Positions 8,170-17,025 of a DNA stretch of 64,000 nucleotides are shown here, piece after piece. Origin of the DNA: Candidatus Poribacteria bacterium. Lineage in GTDB: Bacteria; Poribacteria; WGA-4E; WGA-3G. Both the position numbers and the translations under genes were made by a program. The stretch spans positions 19,313 through 83,312 of the forward strand of contig JAPPFM010000030.1 in assembly GCA_028821605.1 (NCBI GenBank). Reading direction: 5' to 3'. The notes under the pieces are model-generated. The model searched no databases. It worked only from the letters and a program-made list of their open reading frames with translations, and was not told the origin of the DNA. Positions within the stretch are counted from its first letter, which is position 1. Every line of letters starts with the position of its first letter.

Positions 8170-8940
8170 ATGAAATTGTTGAGTATAGGGGTCGCATTAC
8201 TATTATGTTTTTGCACCGGTTCATGGGCATTAGAAGAAGACGATCCAGCGATTGTTGGTGTATGGCTCTTTGAAGGTGATGTTAAAGATGCATCAGGCAA
8301 CGGCAATGATGGAAAGATTATCGGCAATTTTAAATTTGAGAACGGTAAATTTGGCAAGGCAGTCGTCGCGGGTGGCGGGGGCAGCATTGATGTCCAAGAT
8401 TCAAAAAGCATCCAGAGCGTCAGTGACGAAGTGACTGTGGCTGCTTGGTTCCGAGTAGATGCCGACTCAGATACCGGTGTCAGGAAAAACGGTGCCTATT
8501 TGCTGGAAGACCAATCTGCTGGTGAGCCAATTCCTGACGGTTTTTCATTCAGAGTCTGGACAGACGCTGGTATCACCCCTGGGTTCTATGGAAAAACAGA
8601 ACTGGAACAGGGAAAGTGGCACCATGTTGCTGGAACTTATGACGGTAAAAATGTTGAGATGTACGTTGATGGTGAACCCGAAAGTAAAAAAGGCGCGTTG
8701 TCAGATGCCAAGGCGGATTGGAAACCGGAGTGGAATGGCAAGGTTGCCGCAGGGCAGACTTTGCAACTTAAATTCGGTCCAGAGTCTTTCACCGGTGGCA
8801 TCGACGAGATTGTTATTCTCAGCCGCGCCCTTGAGGCTGATGAGATTGCGCAATTATTGAATGGTTGGGATGAAGCTTTCGCTGTTGAATCGGAAGGCAA
8901 ATTGGCGACAACCTGGGCAAGAGTGAAGGCTTCCCGATAA
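8170..8940 (+). CDS. secreted LamG-domain (concanavalin A-like) protein
   Basis: The start is placed at 8170 because a GGAGG at 8157-8161 lies eight bases before it; the ATG at 8155 overlaps that site. The product is 256 residues. Residues 1-20 are a signal peptide (LLSIGVALLLCFCTGSWA); a cysteine in the hydrophobic core leaves a lipoprotein signal possible but not clear. The rest is one LamG/concanavalin A-like jelly-roll: DASGNGNDGKIIG, VTVAAWFRVDAD, GKWHHVAGTYDGKNVEMYVDG, and GGIDEIVILSRALEADEI, each a standard strand of this fold. Such domains bind carbohydrate or protein at the surface. It stands alone on the plus strand, with a repeat-like stretch after it (8941-9029). Confidence 0.88.
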   Translation: MKLLSIGVALLLCFCTGSWALEEDDPAIVGVWLFEGDVKDASGNGNDGKIIGNFKFENGKFGKAVVAGGGGSIDVQDSKSIQSVSDEVTVAAWFRVDADSDTGVRKNGAYLLEDQSAGEPIPDGFSFRVWTDAGITPGFYGKTELEQGKWHHVAGTYDGKNVEMYVDGEPESKKGALSDAKADWKPEWNGKVAAGQTLQLKFGPESFTGGIDEIVILSRALEADEIAQLLNGWDEAFAVESEGKLATTWARVKASR

Positions 8941-9029
8941 GTTGATAGTGGAAAGGCGAATTAAGCAGAAGGTCGCGGTTCAGGAATTGTCTCGGCAACA
9001 AAGAATCGCGACGTGAAGGTCGCTCCTAC

Positions 9030-10538
9030 ATGGATAAATCGACTGGAATTGGAGAGGTTTTTACGCCGCTGAAATGGGCAGAATGGCTCATCAACAGGTG
9101 GGCCATCTTCGAGGCGTGGCTTGATGGCGCACATATCTGTGATCCAACTGCCGGGAGAGGTTCATTTGTACTTGCACTACTCCATATCGCAAGGTGCAAA
9201 GGTATCCCTATCACCCCGGAACGCTTGTCCCGCCTAACACTCATCGAAATGAACGCTGCACATCTGGCCTGGTTTAGAAAAAACGTCAAGCAAGAATTTG
9301 GTATTGATTTCCCAGTGTCGCAATTCTTCTGCCAAGATATTATCATGGAGTCGCACGCGGGAAAGTATGACATTCTTGTCGGTAATCCACCGTGGGCGAA
9401 TTTCGGGGATCTGCCATCAAATTACAAAGCACGTGTAAAACCTTTTTTCCTCACAGAAGAACTGATGTCCGACAGACAGCAGTTACTCTTAGGTTCTTCC
9501 CGTATTGATATAGCAGCACTCGTCTTAAAAATTGTTCTTGGTAAATTATTAAAAAAGAATGGGGTTGGGTGTTTCTATCTGCCACTTTCTCTTTTTTTCG
9601 GTGATGGTGCCCATAAGGGTTTTAGAAACTACCGAGCGAATCAACGCGACTTTGCTGTGGATACGGTCTACGAATTTACGGCGACCAGAGTGTTTGAAGG
9701 TGTTAACACGTCATACTGCTGTGCCAAATTCCGGTGCGATATGCGCCAGACTTTTCCAGTTTCGTATTTTAGAGAATCACACGGAAAATGGACTCAGCAC
9801 AATGCGGTACCACTTAAAGATTCGGCAGACCCATGGCGGGTCGTGCGGCAACTTAATGAACTGAAAACAGACCCAACGCTTGACCTTAACTTGTCCCCGA
9901 CACAAGTGCCCCGACAGGGTGTAAATACGTGCGGTGCCAATAGCGTTTTTATTTTTCAAGACAAGCCGGCACATCTCCCGGAAGAATTTTTATATCCACT
10001 TGCAACAAAGGAGATTTGGCAGCAAGACGCGCCACCATCTCCGCGAAAGTGGATACTTCTACCGTATCATCCGCGAACTGGAAAGCCAATGTCGTGGCAT
10101 CAGATTCAAGAGCATACCGCCTTAAAGAATTATCTTGAGAGTGCTCAAGAAGTCTTACAAACCCGAAAGGGAACGCTTCTCCGATCGGCTATTGATAGAG
10201 GGTATTGGTGGGCATTGTTCGGGGTCGGAACCTATTCGTTCGCGCCTTTCAAAGTGATATGGGAGGCGTATGGAAAAAACCAGTTTCGTCCAATTGTATT
10301 AGGTTGTATAGGCGGTCAGGTTTGGCAGGGCAACCAATCGATGCATGCATTTATCCCTTGCTGGTCTGAAGGTAGCGCACAAAGGATTAAGAGTGTGCTC
10401 GAAGATCCTGAGATTCCGACGCTATTGCGGCAGCTCAACGGCGCGGGCAAATGCAATTGGGCACAACCGGGAAAAATTAAGAAAATTCTATCGTTTAGAG
10501 AATCGCAAGACGCTCAGGAAAATAAGGCATACGTATGA
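9030..10538 (+). CDS. N6-adenine-specific DNA methyltransferase
   Basis: The 502-residue protein has the gamma-class order: EVFTPLKWAEWL, then SAM-binding DPTAGRGSF (residues 38-46), then the catalytic NPPW at about 119-122. NPPY/W with the F-x-G type SAM loop is the signature of N6-adenine methyltransferases such as HsdM and type IIG enzymes. The remaining 350 residues probably contain the target-recognition part; no nuclease motif or helicase is evident. The gene ends in a four-base ATGA overlap with the histone-deacetylase homologue, showing co-translation. It could be a solitary methyltransferase or the modification part of a system whose other parts are the DUF262 genes 1 kb downstream; that link is inference. 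Confidence 0.88.
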   Translation: MDKSTGIGEVFTPLKWAEWLINRWAIFEAWLDGAHICDPTAGRGSFVLALLHIARCKGIPITPERLSRLTLIEMNAAHLAWFRKNVKQEFGIDFPVSQFFCQDIIMESHAGKYDILVGNPPWANFGDLPSNYKARVKPFFLTEELMSDRQQLLLGSSRIDIAALVLKIVLGKLLKKNGVGCFYLPLSLFFGDGAHKGFRNYRANQRDFAVDTVYEFTATRVFEGVNTSYCCAKFRCDMRQTFPVSYFRESHGKWTQHNAVPLKDSADPWRVVRQLNELKTDPTLDLNLSPTQVPRQGVNTCGANSVFIFQDKPAHLPEEFLYPLATKEIWQQDAPPSPRKWILLPYHPRTGKPMSWHQIQEHTALKNYLESAQEVLQTRKGTLLRSAIDRGYWWALFGVGTYSFAPFKVIWEAYGKNQFRPIVLGCIGGQVWQGNQSMHAFIPCWSEGSAQRIKSVLEDPEIPTLLRQLNGAGKCNWAQPGKIKKILSFRESQDAQENKAYV

Positions 10539-11473
10539 CACAAAAAACAGGGTTCGCCTATCATCCAGACTACCTTAATCATGATACCGGTCCCGGGCAC
10601 CCAGAACGACCAGATCGGCTCCGCGCGAGTTTAGCGGCACTTCAGGAAAGCAACATCTGGAACCAGTTACACCCTATTGAACCTACGCCAGCAAGCACTG
10701 ATCAACTCTGTTACGCACACAATCCTGCCTATCCGGAACACATCAGGCAATATTGCGAACAAGAGATTCCACTCACTTACGACACCACCGTTTGTCATGA
10801 ATCGTTTGATATTGCTCTGCTTTCGACAGGCGGTGTCCTGCGCGTGGCAGATGCGGTCGCAACAGGAACCGTGAAAAACGCCTTCGCGATGGTGCGTCCA
10901 CCGGGACACCACGCTACGCAGGGACAGAGTATGGGGTTTTGCCTATTCAACAACATCGCGATTGCGGCACGCTATCTTCAGCGTGAACATGGGGTCGGGA
11001 AAGTCGCAATTGTTGATTGGGATGTTCATCACGGCAACGGCACACAAGACATTTTTTATGAAGATGAGACGGTCTTCTTTTTCTCTATCCACCAATCGCC
11101 GCTCTACCCCGGGACGGGTTCAAGTCGCGAGCGCGGGAGCGAAAAAGCGCATGGCACAACCCTAAACGTTCCGATGCCTGCAGGGAGTGGTGATAGCGAA
11201 TACAGCGCGGTCTTTACGGATGTCCTCATCCCCGTTTTACAAGATTTCTCACCGGAAGTTATATTAATTTCGGCAGGCTTCGATGCACACTACCTCGATC
11301 CACTCGCCGGAACTGAACTCACAGCGAACGGATTCGCCGCACTGACGGACCTAATTCTTGAGTTTGCCGAAGAGACCGCATCAGGGCGCGTTGTCTCGGC
11401 ATTGGAAGGTGGTTATAGTTTAGAAGGAGTATCCGAGTCCGTTGTGGCGCATGTGGAATGTTTAGGTAAGTAG
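10535..11473 (+). CDS. histone deacetylase family protein (class II-like deacetylase)
   Basis: The 312-residue protein carries the complete arginase/deacetylase fold signature: GHPERPDRL near the start, RPPGHHAT with the tandem histidines, GFCLFNNIAIAA, the zinc-binding DWDVHHGNGTQ, and SAGFDAHYLDPLAG with the second zinc aspartate. Bacterial members deacetylate acetyl-lysine, acetylpolyamines or acetoin-related compounds. The start codon overlaps the stop of the DNA methyltransferase by four bases, so the two are translated together, an unusual pairing. The substrate is unknown. Confidence 0.92.
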   Translation: MTQKTGFAYHPDYLNHDTGPGHPERPDRLRASLAALQESNIWNQLHPIEPTPASTDQLCYAHNPAYPEHIRQYCEQEIPLTYDTTVCHESFDIALLSTGGVLRVADAVATGTVKNAFAMVRPPGHHATQGQSMGFCLFNNIAIAARYLQREHGVGKVAIVDWDVHHGNGTQDIFYEDETVFFFSIHQSPLYPGTGSSRERGSEKAHGTTLNVPMPAGSGDSEYSAVFTDVLIPVLQDFSPEVILISAGFDAHYLDPLAGTELTANGFAALTDLILEFAEETASGRVVSALEGGYSLEGVSESVVAHVECLGK

Positions 11474-11483
11474 TAAATAAACG

Positions 11484-11499
11484 GCAAATTTTAATTTGC
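11484..11499 (+). terminator. possible weak terminator hairpin
   Basis: GCAAATT and AATTTGC pair around a two-base loop 10 nt after the deacetylase stop, followed by a short run of A rather than T. The stem is AT-rich, so termination would be weak; it may equally be a chance palindrome. Confidence 0.2.
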
Positions 11500-11614
11500 A
11501 AAAATATGTGGAATGTGTTATCGTTAAGGAAATATTAGAATTTCAATACCCTCATCGCAAACCTATCTTATTCGTGAAAGGTAACAGGAAGGACTAAACA
11601 ACTAAAGGTGAAAA

Positions 11615-13222
11615 ATGAATAACGCGAAAACATTAGGCGATGTTAGCAATAGCATTGAGGATGTATTAGGTCTTGACTATCAATATAAGGTGCCGCTTTA
11701 CCAGCGACGTTACGTCTGGGAGGAGGCAAACTGGGAAAAACTCTGGGGAGATATCCTTTATCAGGAGAATTTAAAGCGTGATCCGGGAGAGCGTCCCTCT
11801 GGTCTTCAAGGGCATTTCACCGGACCTATTGTAACACTTCCGATTGAAGGAGAGCAAAATAAGTTTGAAGTGATTGATGGGCAGCAACGCCTCACAACTT
11901 TTCAAATTATATTCTGTGTCATTAGAGATCTATGGATTGCAGACATACCATTGAAAAGTGCCGCTGAGCGTTACATTATGTACGGAGATACCCATAAATT
12001 CGTCCCCACAACCTATGACAAAGAAACATTTGAAAAAGTGGTAGAGGGAGACTATGGGAAGGCTATTGCCCCAGCATTTGATGAAAGGCAAAACTGTTTG
12101 ATACCTGAAAAAATAGAAGAAGCAAGATTATCTATATTTGGTACAAAAAGAGTTAGTCCCAATATCCTTAAGGTCTACGATGATTTTTATGAGAAAATCA
12201 GAAAGTACTTAGGTACAGATCGCACAAAAGCAGTTACTCTAATCGCTACTATTGAGGATGATTTTAAACTCATTCATCTAACGCTTGGTACACCAGAACA
12301 AGCGGAAAGGATATTTGAATCTATCAATGCAACGGGGAGAATGCTCTCGGATTTTGATTATCTTAGAAACTACCTTTTCTTACGTGCCAGAGAACTTGGG
12401 AAAAACGGCCAGGGCAAACTTTATAGGGATATATATTATAAAGACCATTGGGGTTTTGAAAACACTTCTAATTATTGGGATGCAAGCAAACTAAAAGCGT
12501 TTTTCCGGACGTTTCTCATGGCTGTGTGGAATCCGAATTATTTTAAAGGAGAAGACACTAAATCCTTTGAGGAATATCGAGCGTATAGTAAATCTCTAGA
12601 CAGCAAGTTTTCAACTAATAAGGATAGAATTGAATATGAGTTTGAGCAATTAAATTCCTATGCAGAATCTTATGAAGAGTTAAGGAATGCAGATTCCACT
12701 TCCGAAGTTGGCGAACATAGGCAATTTTATACAGACCTTGGGCTTCGTTCCTTGGATGCATTCCTATTGTTTATCAAACGCAACTATCCTTGTGAGCTTA
12801 CTGGTACAAGAGGCGTTTGCTCAATTTTGGAATCCTATATAGTGAGACAAATGTTCGTCTATGGAGACGATCCAAATATACAAAATGAAAAGATCGAAGA
12901 AAGTTATACTTATATAAACGATCTTTTTCTTCCTGCAATTAAACACGGTGAATTCGATAGAAGGAATTTCGTAGAATCTTTGCAACAGAGTTGGCCTGGT
13001 GACCAACAAGTTGTGGATGCTTTTCTAAACACCGAATCTAAAAGTCGTGAGATCGTTGAGTACATATTCAAAAAAATGATGGAGTACGAGGCAATATGGA
13101 ATTTCGAGGAACAAGCGAACTTTGATGCAGAAATTCGGGAAACTTTACAAAATCAAGGAGCTCAGGAAAACCTGGGTAAGTTTAACCTCCTATGGCCACC
13201 TCTCTTTCACTTCACTCAATAA
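11615..13222 (+). CDS. DUF262 (GmrSD N-domain-like) protein, without recognisable nuclease domain
   Basis: The 535-residue protein begins with the DUF262 signature PLYQRRYVW at 27-35, followed by VIDGQQRLTT at about 87-96 and FESINATGRMLSDFDYLRN at about 235-253. In GmrSD and SspE-type defence proteins this ParB-like domain binds or hydrolyses NTP and senses modified DNA, and is joined to a DUF1524 HNH nuclease. Here the chain ends (NLLWPPLFHFTQ) where that nuclease would begin, and no H-I-x-P motif is seen. It is AT-rich compared with core genes. It lies 164 nt before a paralogue with S1 repeats and shares with it a stretch of nearly identical DNA. It may act as a sensor or regulator subunit, but no activity is shown. 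Confidence 0.85.
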   Translation: MNNAKTLGDVSNSIEDVLGLDYQYKVPLYQRRYVWEEANWEKLWGDILYQENLKRDPGERPSGLQGHFTGPIVTLPIEGEQNKFEVIDGQQRLTTFQIIFCVIRDLWIADIPLKSAAERYIMYGDTHKFVPTTYDKETFEKVVEGDYGKAIAPAFDERQNCLIPEKIEEARLSIFGTKRVSPNILKVYDDFYEKIRKYLGTDRTKAVTLIATIEDDFKLIHLTLGTPEQAERIFESINATGRMLSDFDYLRNYLFLRARELGKNGQGKLYRDIYYKDHWGFENTSNYWDASKLKAFFRTFLMAVWNPNYFKGEDTKSFEEYRAYSKSLDSKFSTNKDRIEYEFEQLNSYAESYEELRNADSTSEVGEHRQFYTDLGLRSLDAFLLFIKRNYPCELTGTRGVCSILESYIVRQMFVYGDDPNIQNEKIEESYTYINDLFLPAIKHGEFDRRNFVESLQQSWPGDQQVVDAFLNTESKSREIVEYIFKKMMEYEAIWNFEEQANFDAEIRETLQNQGAQENLGKFNLLWPPLFHFTQ

Positions 13223-13386
13223 GTTTTTAGGTAATTCGTGATTACAAACATTCTACATTACCGAATTAAATTTTTCTTTTCATTCAGTTTGTGTTTTCGT
13301 GTTTCGCGTACACCGCCAGTTTGCACTACAAGCAGTTCCTTTTTACCGAACTCACATAGTCAAAAAAACACAAGGACCATTTAGAG

Positions 13387-16300
13387 ATGAATTCAACTAG
13401 AGCTAGTGTACATAGTCTATTCCGTAATAAAGTTCAATACCAGGTTCCGCTTTATCAACGGCGCTATGTTTGGAATAAAACGAATTGGAAAACACTTTGG
13501 GAAAATATCCTTGATCAAAAAAAATTAAAGGCTGTGGGGGATAGAGGACATTTCACCGGACCTATTGTAACACGTCTCATTGAAAAACAACAAAATAGGT
13601 TTGAAGTGATTGATGGGCAGCAACGCCTCACAACTTTTCAAATCATCTTTTGTGTCATTAGGGATCTATGTAGTAAGTCACCGAGCCTTTGTCAATTTGA
13701 AAAAGACGCAGAGGATCATGTAAGGAATGATGATATTGCTATAGAAAACCTCAGACTACAAGATCCTTTGAGTGAACTACCTGAGCCTATTTATAAATTT
13801 ATCCCTACAGACTACGATAATTTGGCTTTTAAAAAAATAGTTCAAAGAGAATATGGCCGGGCTATTCTCGCAGCATCTAGCGTAGAGGAAGCTAGAGTAA
13901 AAGTATTTGGTGAAGAAAAGTTTAGTCACAGGATCCTTGATACCTACGATTATTTTTATATGGTAATTACGGATTTAGAGGAAATTTCCAACGAAATACC
14001 TAATCTCCTTGAAACTATCAAGAACAATTTGGACCTAGTTCAAATAACACCCGGTCGATCACAGCAGGCAGAAAAGATATTTGAATCAGTCAATGCAACA
14101 GGAAGGAGCCTTTCGGAGTTTGATTACCTCAGGAATAACCTTTTCCTGCGTGCTGATGACAAGAGTGTGACCTTGTATAAGTATCTCTGGTTTGAAAATG
14201 ATCCTGATTATGATTGGAGCGATAACAGATTGGAATCGTTTTTTCAGGCGTTTCTTATGGCAAAATTGGGCCCCGATGCTCTTAACGATGACGCAAAATT
14301 ATTTGATGTATACGAACAGAATTTGGTAATTCCTAATGTAGAAAATGAATTTGAAGATATAAAGAATTTTGCGGGCACGTATAAAAAATTGGACGTGGAT
14401 CCGGATATGTTGGACGTGGATCCAGAATTCAAAACCCGAATGCAATTTTACGAAGACCTTCGCGTTTATGAAAACGAAGAAAGTTATTTGGATTTTGAAT
14501 CGCAACATTACTATAATGTCACAGTTGTTCGAGCTTTTATTATGCATTTACAAGAGGAGTTAAAGAGACCTCGTAGTGAAATCCTTAAGGTACTTGAAAT
14601 TCTAGAGTCTTATATAGTGCGGCGGATGTTGGTTGATACTGTTACCGGCCGCTATGCTTATAATACAATAAAAGCCTTTTTTCGCAATTTGTGCAAACCC
14701 GAAGAATTTACCCTTGATAGCCTTGAAGAACACTTAGCTAGTGGCCAAAGTTGGATATCTAACAATGTGGTTGAGAACTGGTTTAAAGGGAACGAGTATC
14801 ATTATCAATCCGATTGGTTTGCACAAGCCTTAGGGTTTACAGAACGTTACATCTTCTATCGAATCGAAAATTGGAAGAGGATGGATGCGGGTGAAAAACC
14901 GCTAAATTTTACAGCAAAGGAATTCCCGATTTCTCGGAAACGCGTGCGTACTCTTACGCAATTATCGTACAATGAGGATGCGTGGGCAAGTCTCGGAAAT
15001 CTAACTTTCTGTTGGGAGAACGACACAAGACAGGGAAGAAATAAGTTTGATGAAAAAAAACTTTGGGGGAATGAGGTTAATCGAAAACTGAAATTAAACA
15101 GTGAAATATGCAATAAGTCAGAATGGGATCTCAATGAAATTGATGACAGAGAACGAGAACTATTTTTTATTTTTCGCGAAATATGGAAGGAAAATTCTAT
15201 TATTGAGAAACGTAGGGAAGATATTAAAAAGAAATATCAGGTCGGTTCAGAAGTTCTAGGACGGGTTGTTAATATCGTCAAGTTTGGCGTGTTTGTTGAG
15301 TTAGAACTTGGAATTGATGGACTCGTCCATGTTTCGGAGATGGTGTGGACTTCCCGCAAAGTTGAACCTGCGGAAATTGTCAGTAAAGGTGAAAGTGTTA
15401 CAGTCAAAATACTTGAAATTTCAGAGAAAGAACAAAGGATTAGGCTGAGCCTGAAACGAATGCAGCCTGATCCTTGGGTAGAAGCCGCTGAGAAATACAA
15501 AGCTGGTTCTGTTGTAAAGGGGAGAATCGTTGAACTTACTGATTTTGGTGCATTCGCTGAACTTGGGGAAGGAATTGAAGGGCTCATTCACATTTCTGAA
15601 CTTTCGTACCGACGCGTCGAAAAACCGGAAGCGATTATATCACGTGGGGAAGAGTTGTATCTGAAGGTGATTGAGTTAGATCCAAAAGAAAGAAGAGTCT
15701 CATTGAGTTTGAAGGCGATGCAGCCTGATCCTTGGGAAGAGGTTGTTAACAAGTACAAAGTTGGTTCTGTTGTAAAGGGGAAAATCGTCAAGTTTACTCG
15801 TTACGGTGTGATCATTGAACTAGAAGAAGGAATTAGAGGATTGATTTACAACTCTGAGCTTGCATATCGACACATCAAAAACCCAGAAGATGTTGTATCA
15901 CTTGGACAAAAGTTGGATCTGAAGGTAATTAGGTTGGATCGGAAAGCCCGGGGGATCAGGCTGAGCTTAAAACAAACACAACATGATCCTTGGGTAGAAG
16001 TCTGGGGGAAATATGAGGTTGGCTCTGTTGTACGAGGGAAAATTGTCGATATCCTTGATCGTGGAGTGTATGTTGAATTAAACGAAGAAATTACAACCTT
16101 TATTCATATTTCCGAATTAGCATATCGGCAAATTGAAAACCCTGATGAGATTGTATCAGTTGGAGAGAAATACATGCTAAAAGTGATTGAGTTAGATATG
16201 CAAAAAAGAAGAATCTCATTGAGCTTAAAAGCAATGCAGCCTGATCCGTGGGAAAATATTAAAACGAAATATCCCGTTGGTTCAGAAGTTCAGGGTACCG

Positions 16301-17025
16301 TTGTCAAAATCAACCCATCTGGTGCAGCTCTCCAATTAGAAAATGGCGTTGAAGGAGTAGTCAAGTGCGAAGATATGGGGTGGTTTAATATCCACAACAT
16401 TCACCCTTCAGAAATTGTAAAAAAGGGCGAGAAAATTAATGTTAAAATAATTGGTATTTTAGAAAAGGAAGGAGCGATTTCGCTAAGTATAAGAGAGACA
16501 CAGCCCAATCCTTGGACCCAAATACCTGAAAAATATAAAGTTGGCTCAATTGTGCGGGGGAAAATTGTCAGTCTCACTGATTCTGTTGCGTTTGCTGAAC
16601 TGTCAAAAGGAATTCAAGGCTTAATTCGTATTTCTGAATTAGCAAATAGGCCGATTGAAAAACCAGAGGAAGTTGTGTCAGTTGGAGACGAATTAAACCT
16701 GAAAGTGATTAAGTTTGATCCAGAAAAGAGGCAGATTGACTTGAGTTTGAAGGCAGCATCTTGGGAAGAATTTACTAAGAATAATAAAGTTGGCTCAATT
16801 GTGCGGGGGAAAATTGTCAGTCTCACTGATTCTGTTGCGTTTGCTGAACTGTCAAAAGGAATTCAAGGCTTAATTCGTATTTCTGAATTAGCAAATAGGC
16901 CGATTGAAAAACCAGAGGAAGTTGTATCAGTTGGAGACGAATTAAACCTGAAAGTGATTGAGGTGGATGTTGTGGAAAAAAGACGAATTAATTTGAGTTT
17001 AAGAGCGGTAGTTAAGGAGTCATGA
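13387..17025 (+). CDS. DUF262 / degenerate DUF1524 protein fused to seven ribosomal-S1-type repeats
   Basis: The 1212-residue product has three parts. Residues about 15-250 are DUF262 (PLYQRRYVW, VIDGQQRLTT, FESVNATGRSLSEFDYLRN). Residues about 470-600 align with DUF1524 of GmrSD: LGNLTFCWENDTRQG, FDEKK and DREREL are recognisable, but the place of the catalytic HIxPQ reads AKEFPISR, so the HNH nuclease is probably dead. From residue 615 to the end are seven S1 (OB-fold) repeats of about 86 residues, starting near 15229, 15493, 15739, 15997, 16255, 16519 and 16768. Most are joined by QPDPWEEV-KYKVGS linkers, the linker of genuine ribosomal protein S1, so the tail probably came from an rpsA-like gene. 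S1 repeats bind single-stranded RNA and the ribosome. The last two repeats are almost identical in DNA. A role in defence is inferred from the DUF262 family and neighbours. Confidence 0.88.
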   Translation: MNSTRASVHSLFRNKVQYQVPLYQRRYVWNKTNWKTLWENILDQKKLKAVGDRGHFTGPIVTRLIEKQQNRFEVIDGQQRLTTFQIIFCVIRDLCSKSPSLCQFEKDAEDHVRNDDIAIENLRLQDPLSELPEPIYKFIPTDYDNLAFKKIVQREYGRAILAASSVEEARVKVFGEEKFSHRILDTYDYFYMVITDLEEISNEIPNLLETIKNNLDLVQITPGRSQQAEKIFESVNATGRSLSEFDYLRNNLFLRADDKSVTLYKYLWFENDPDYDWSDNRLESFFQAFLMAKLGPDALNDDAKLFDVYEQNLVIPNVENEFEDIKNFAGTYKKLDVDPDMLDVDPEFKTRMQFYEDLRVYENEESYLDFESQHYYNVTVVRAFIMHLQEELKRPRSEILKVLEILESYIVRRMLVDTVTGRYAYNTIKAFFRNLCKPEEFTLDSLEEHLASGQSWISNNVVENWFKGNEYHYQSDWFAQALGFTERYIFYRIENWKRMDAGEKPLNFTAKEFPISRKRVRTLTQLSYNEDAWASLGNLTFCWENDTRQGRNKFDEKKLWGNEVNRKLKLNSEICNKSEWDLNEIDDRERELFFIFREIWKENSIIEKRREDIKKKYQVGSEVLGRVVNIVKFGVFVELELGIDGLVHVSEMVWTSRKVEPAEIVSKGESVTVKILEISEKEQRIRLSLKRMQPDPWVEAAEKYKAGSVVKGRIVELTDFGAFAELGEGIEGLIHISELSYRRVEKPEAIISRGEELYLKVIELDPKERRVSLSLKAMQPDPWEEVVNKYKVGSVVKGKIVKFTRYGVIIELEEGIRGLIYNSELAYRHIKNPEDVVSLGQKLDLKVIRLDRKARGIRLSLKQTQHDPWVEVWGKYEVGSVVRGKIVDILDRGVYVELNEEITTFIHISELAYRQIENPDEIVSVGEKYMLKVIELDMQKRRISLSLKAMQPDPWENIKTKYPVGSEVQGTVVKINPSGAALQLENGVEGVVKCEDMGWFNIHNIHPSEIVKKGEKINVKIIGILEKEGAISLSIRETQPNPWTQIPEKYKVGSIVRGKIVSLTDSVAFAELSKGIQGLIRISELANRPIEKPEEVVSVGDELNLKVIKFDPEKRQIDLSLKAASWEEFTKNNKVGSIVRGKIVSLTDSVAFAELSKGIQGLIRISELANRPIEKPEEVVSVGDELNLKVIEVDVVEKRRINLSLRAVVKES
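16535..16710 (+). repeat. S1-repeat duplication, first copy
   Basis: This 176-nt segment recurs 249 nt downstream (exactly 83 codons) with a single mismatch when read base by base. It covers most of S1 repeat 6. The other five repeats are far more diverged, so this pair arose by a recent tandem duplication or by gene conversion. Confidence 0.95.
16784..16959 (+). repeat. S1-repeat duplication, second copy
   Basis: Second copy of the 176-nt segment at 16535-16710, covering most of S1 repeat 7. The one difference is A for G in a valine codon (GTA versus GTG), so the encoded segment is identical. Confidence 0.95.

Noticed and set aside
10535..11473. Eukaryotic contamination suggested by a histone deacetylase
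   Set aside because: Class II deacetylase homologues are common in bacteria, and the gene overlaps a bacterial DNA methyltransferase in an operon.
13223..13386. Frameshift joining the two DUF262 genes
   Set aside because: The gap has stops in the relevant frames and no nuclease-like sequence, and the second gene restarts a complete DUF262 domain.
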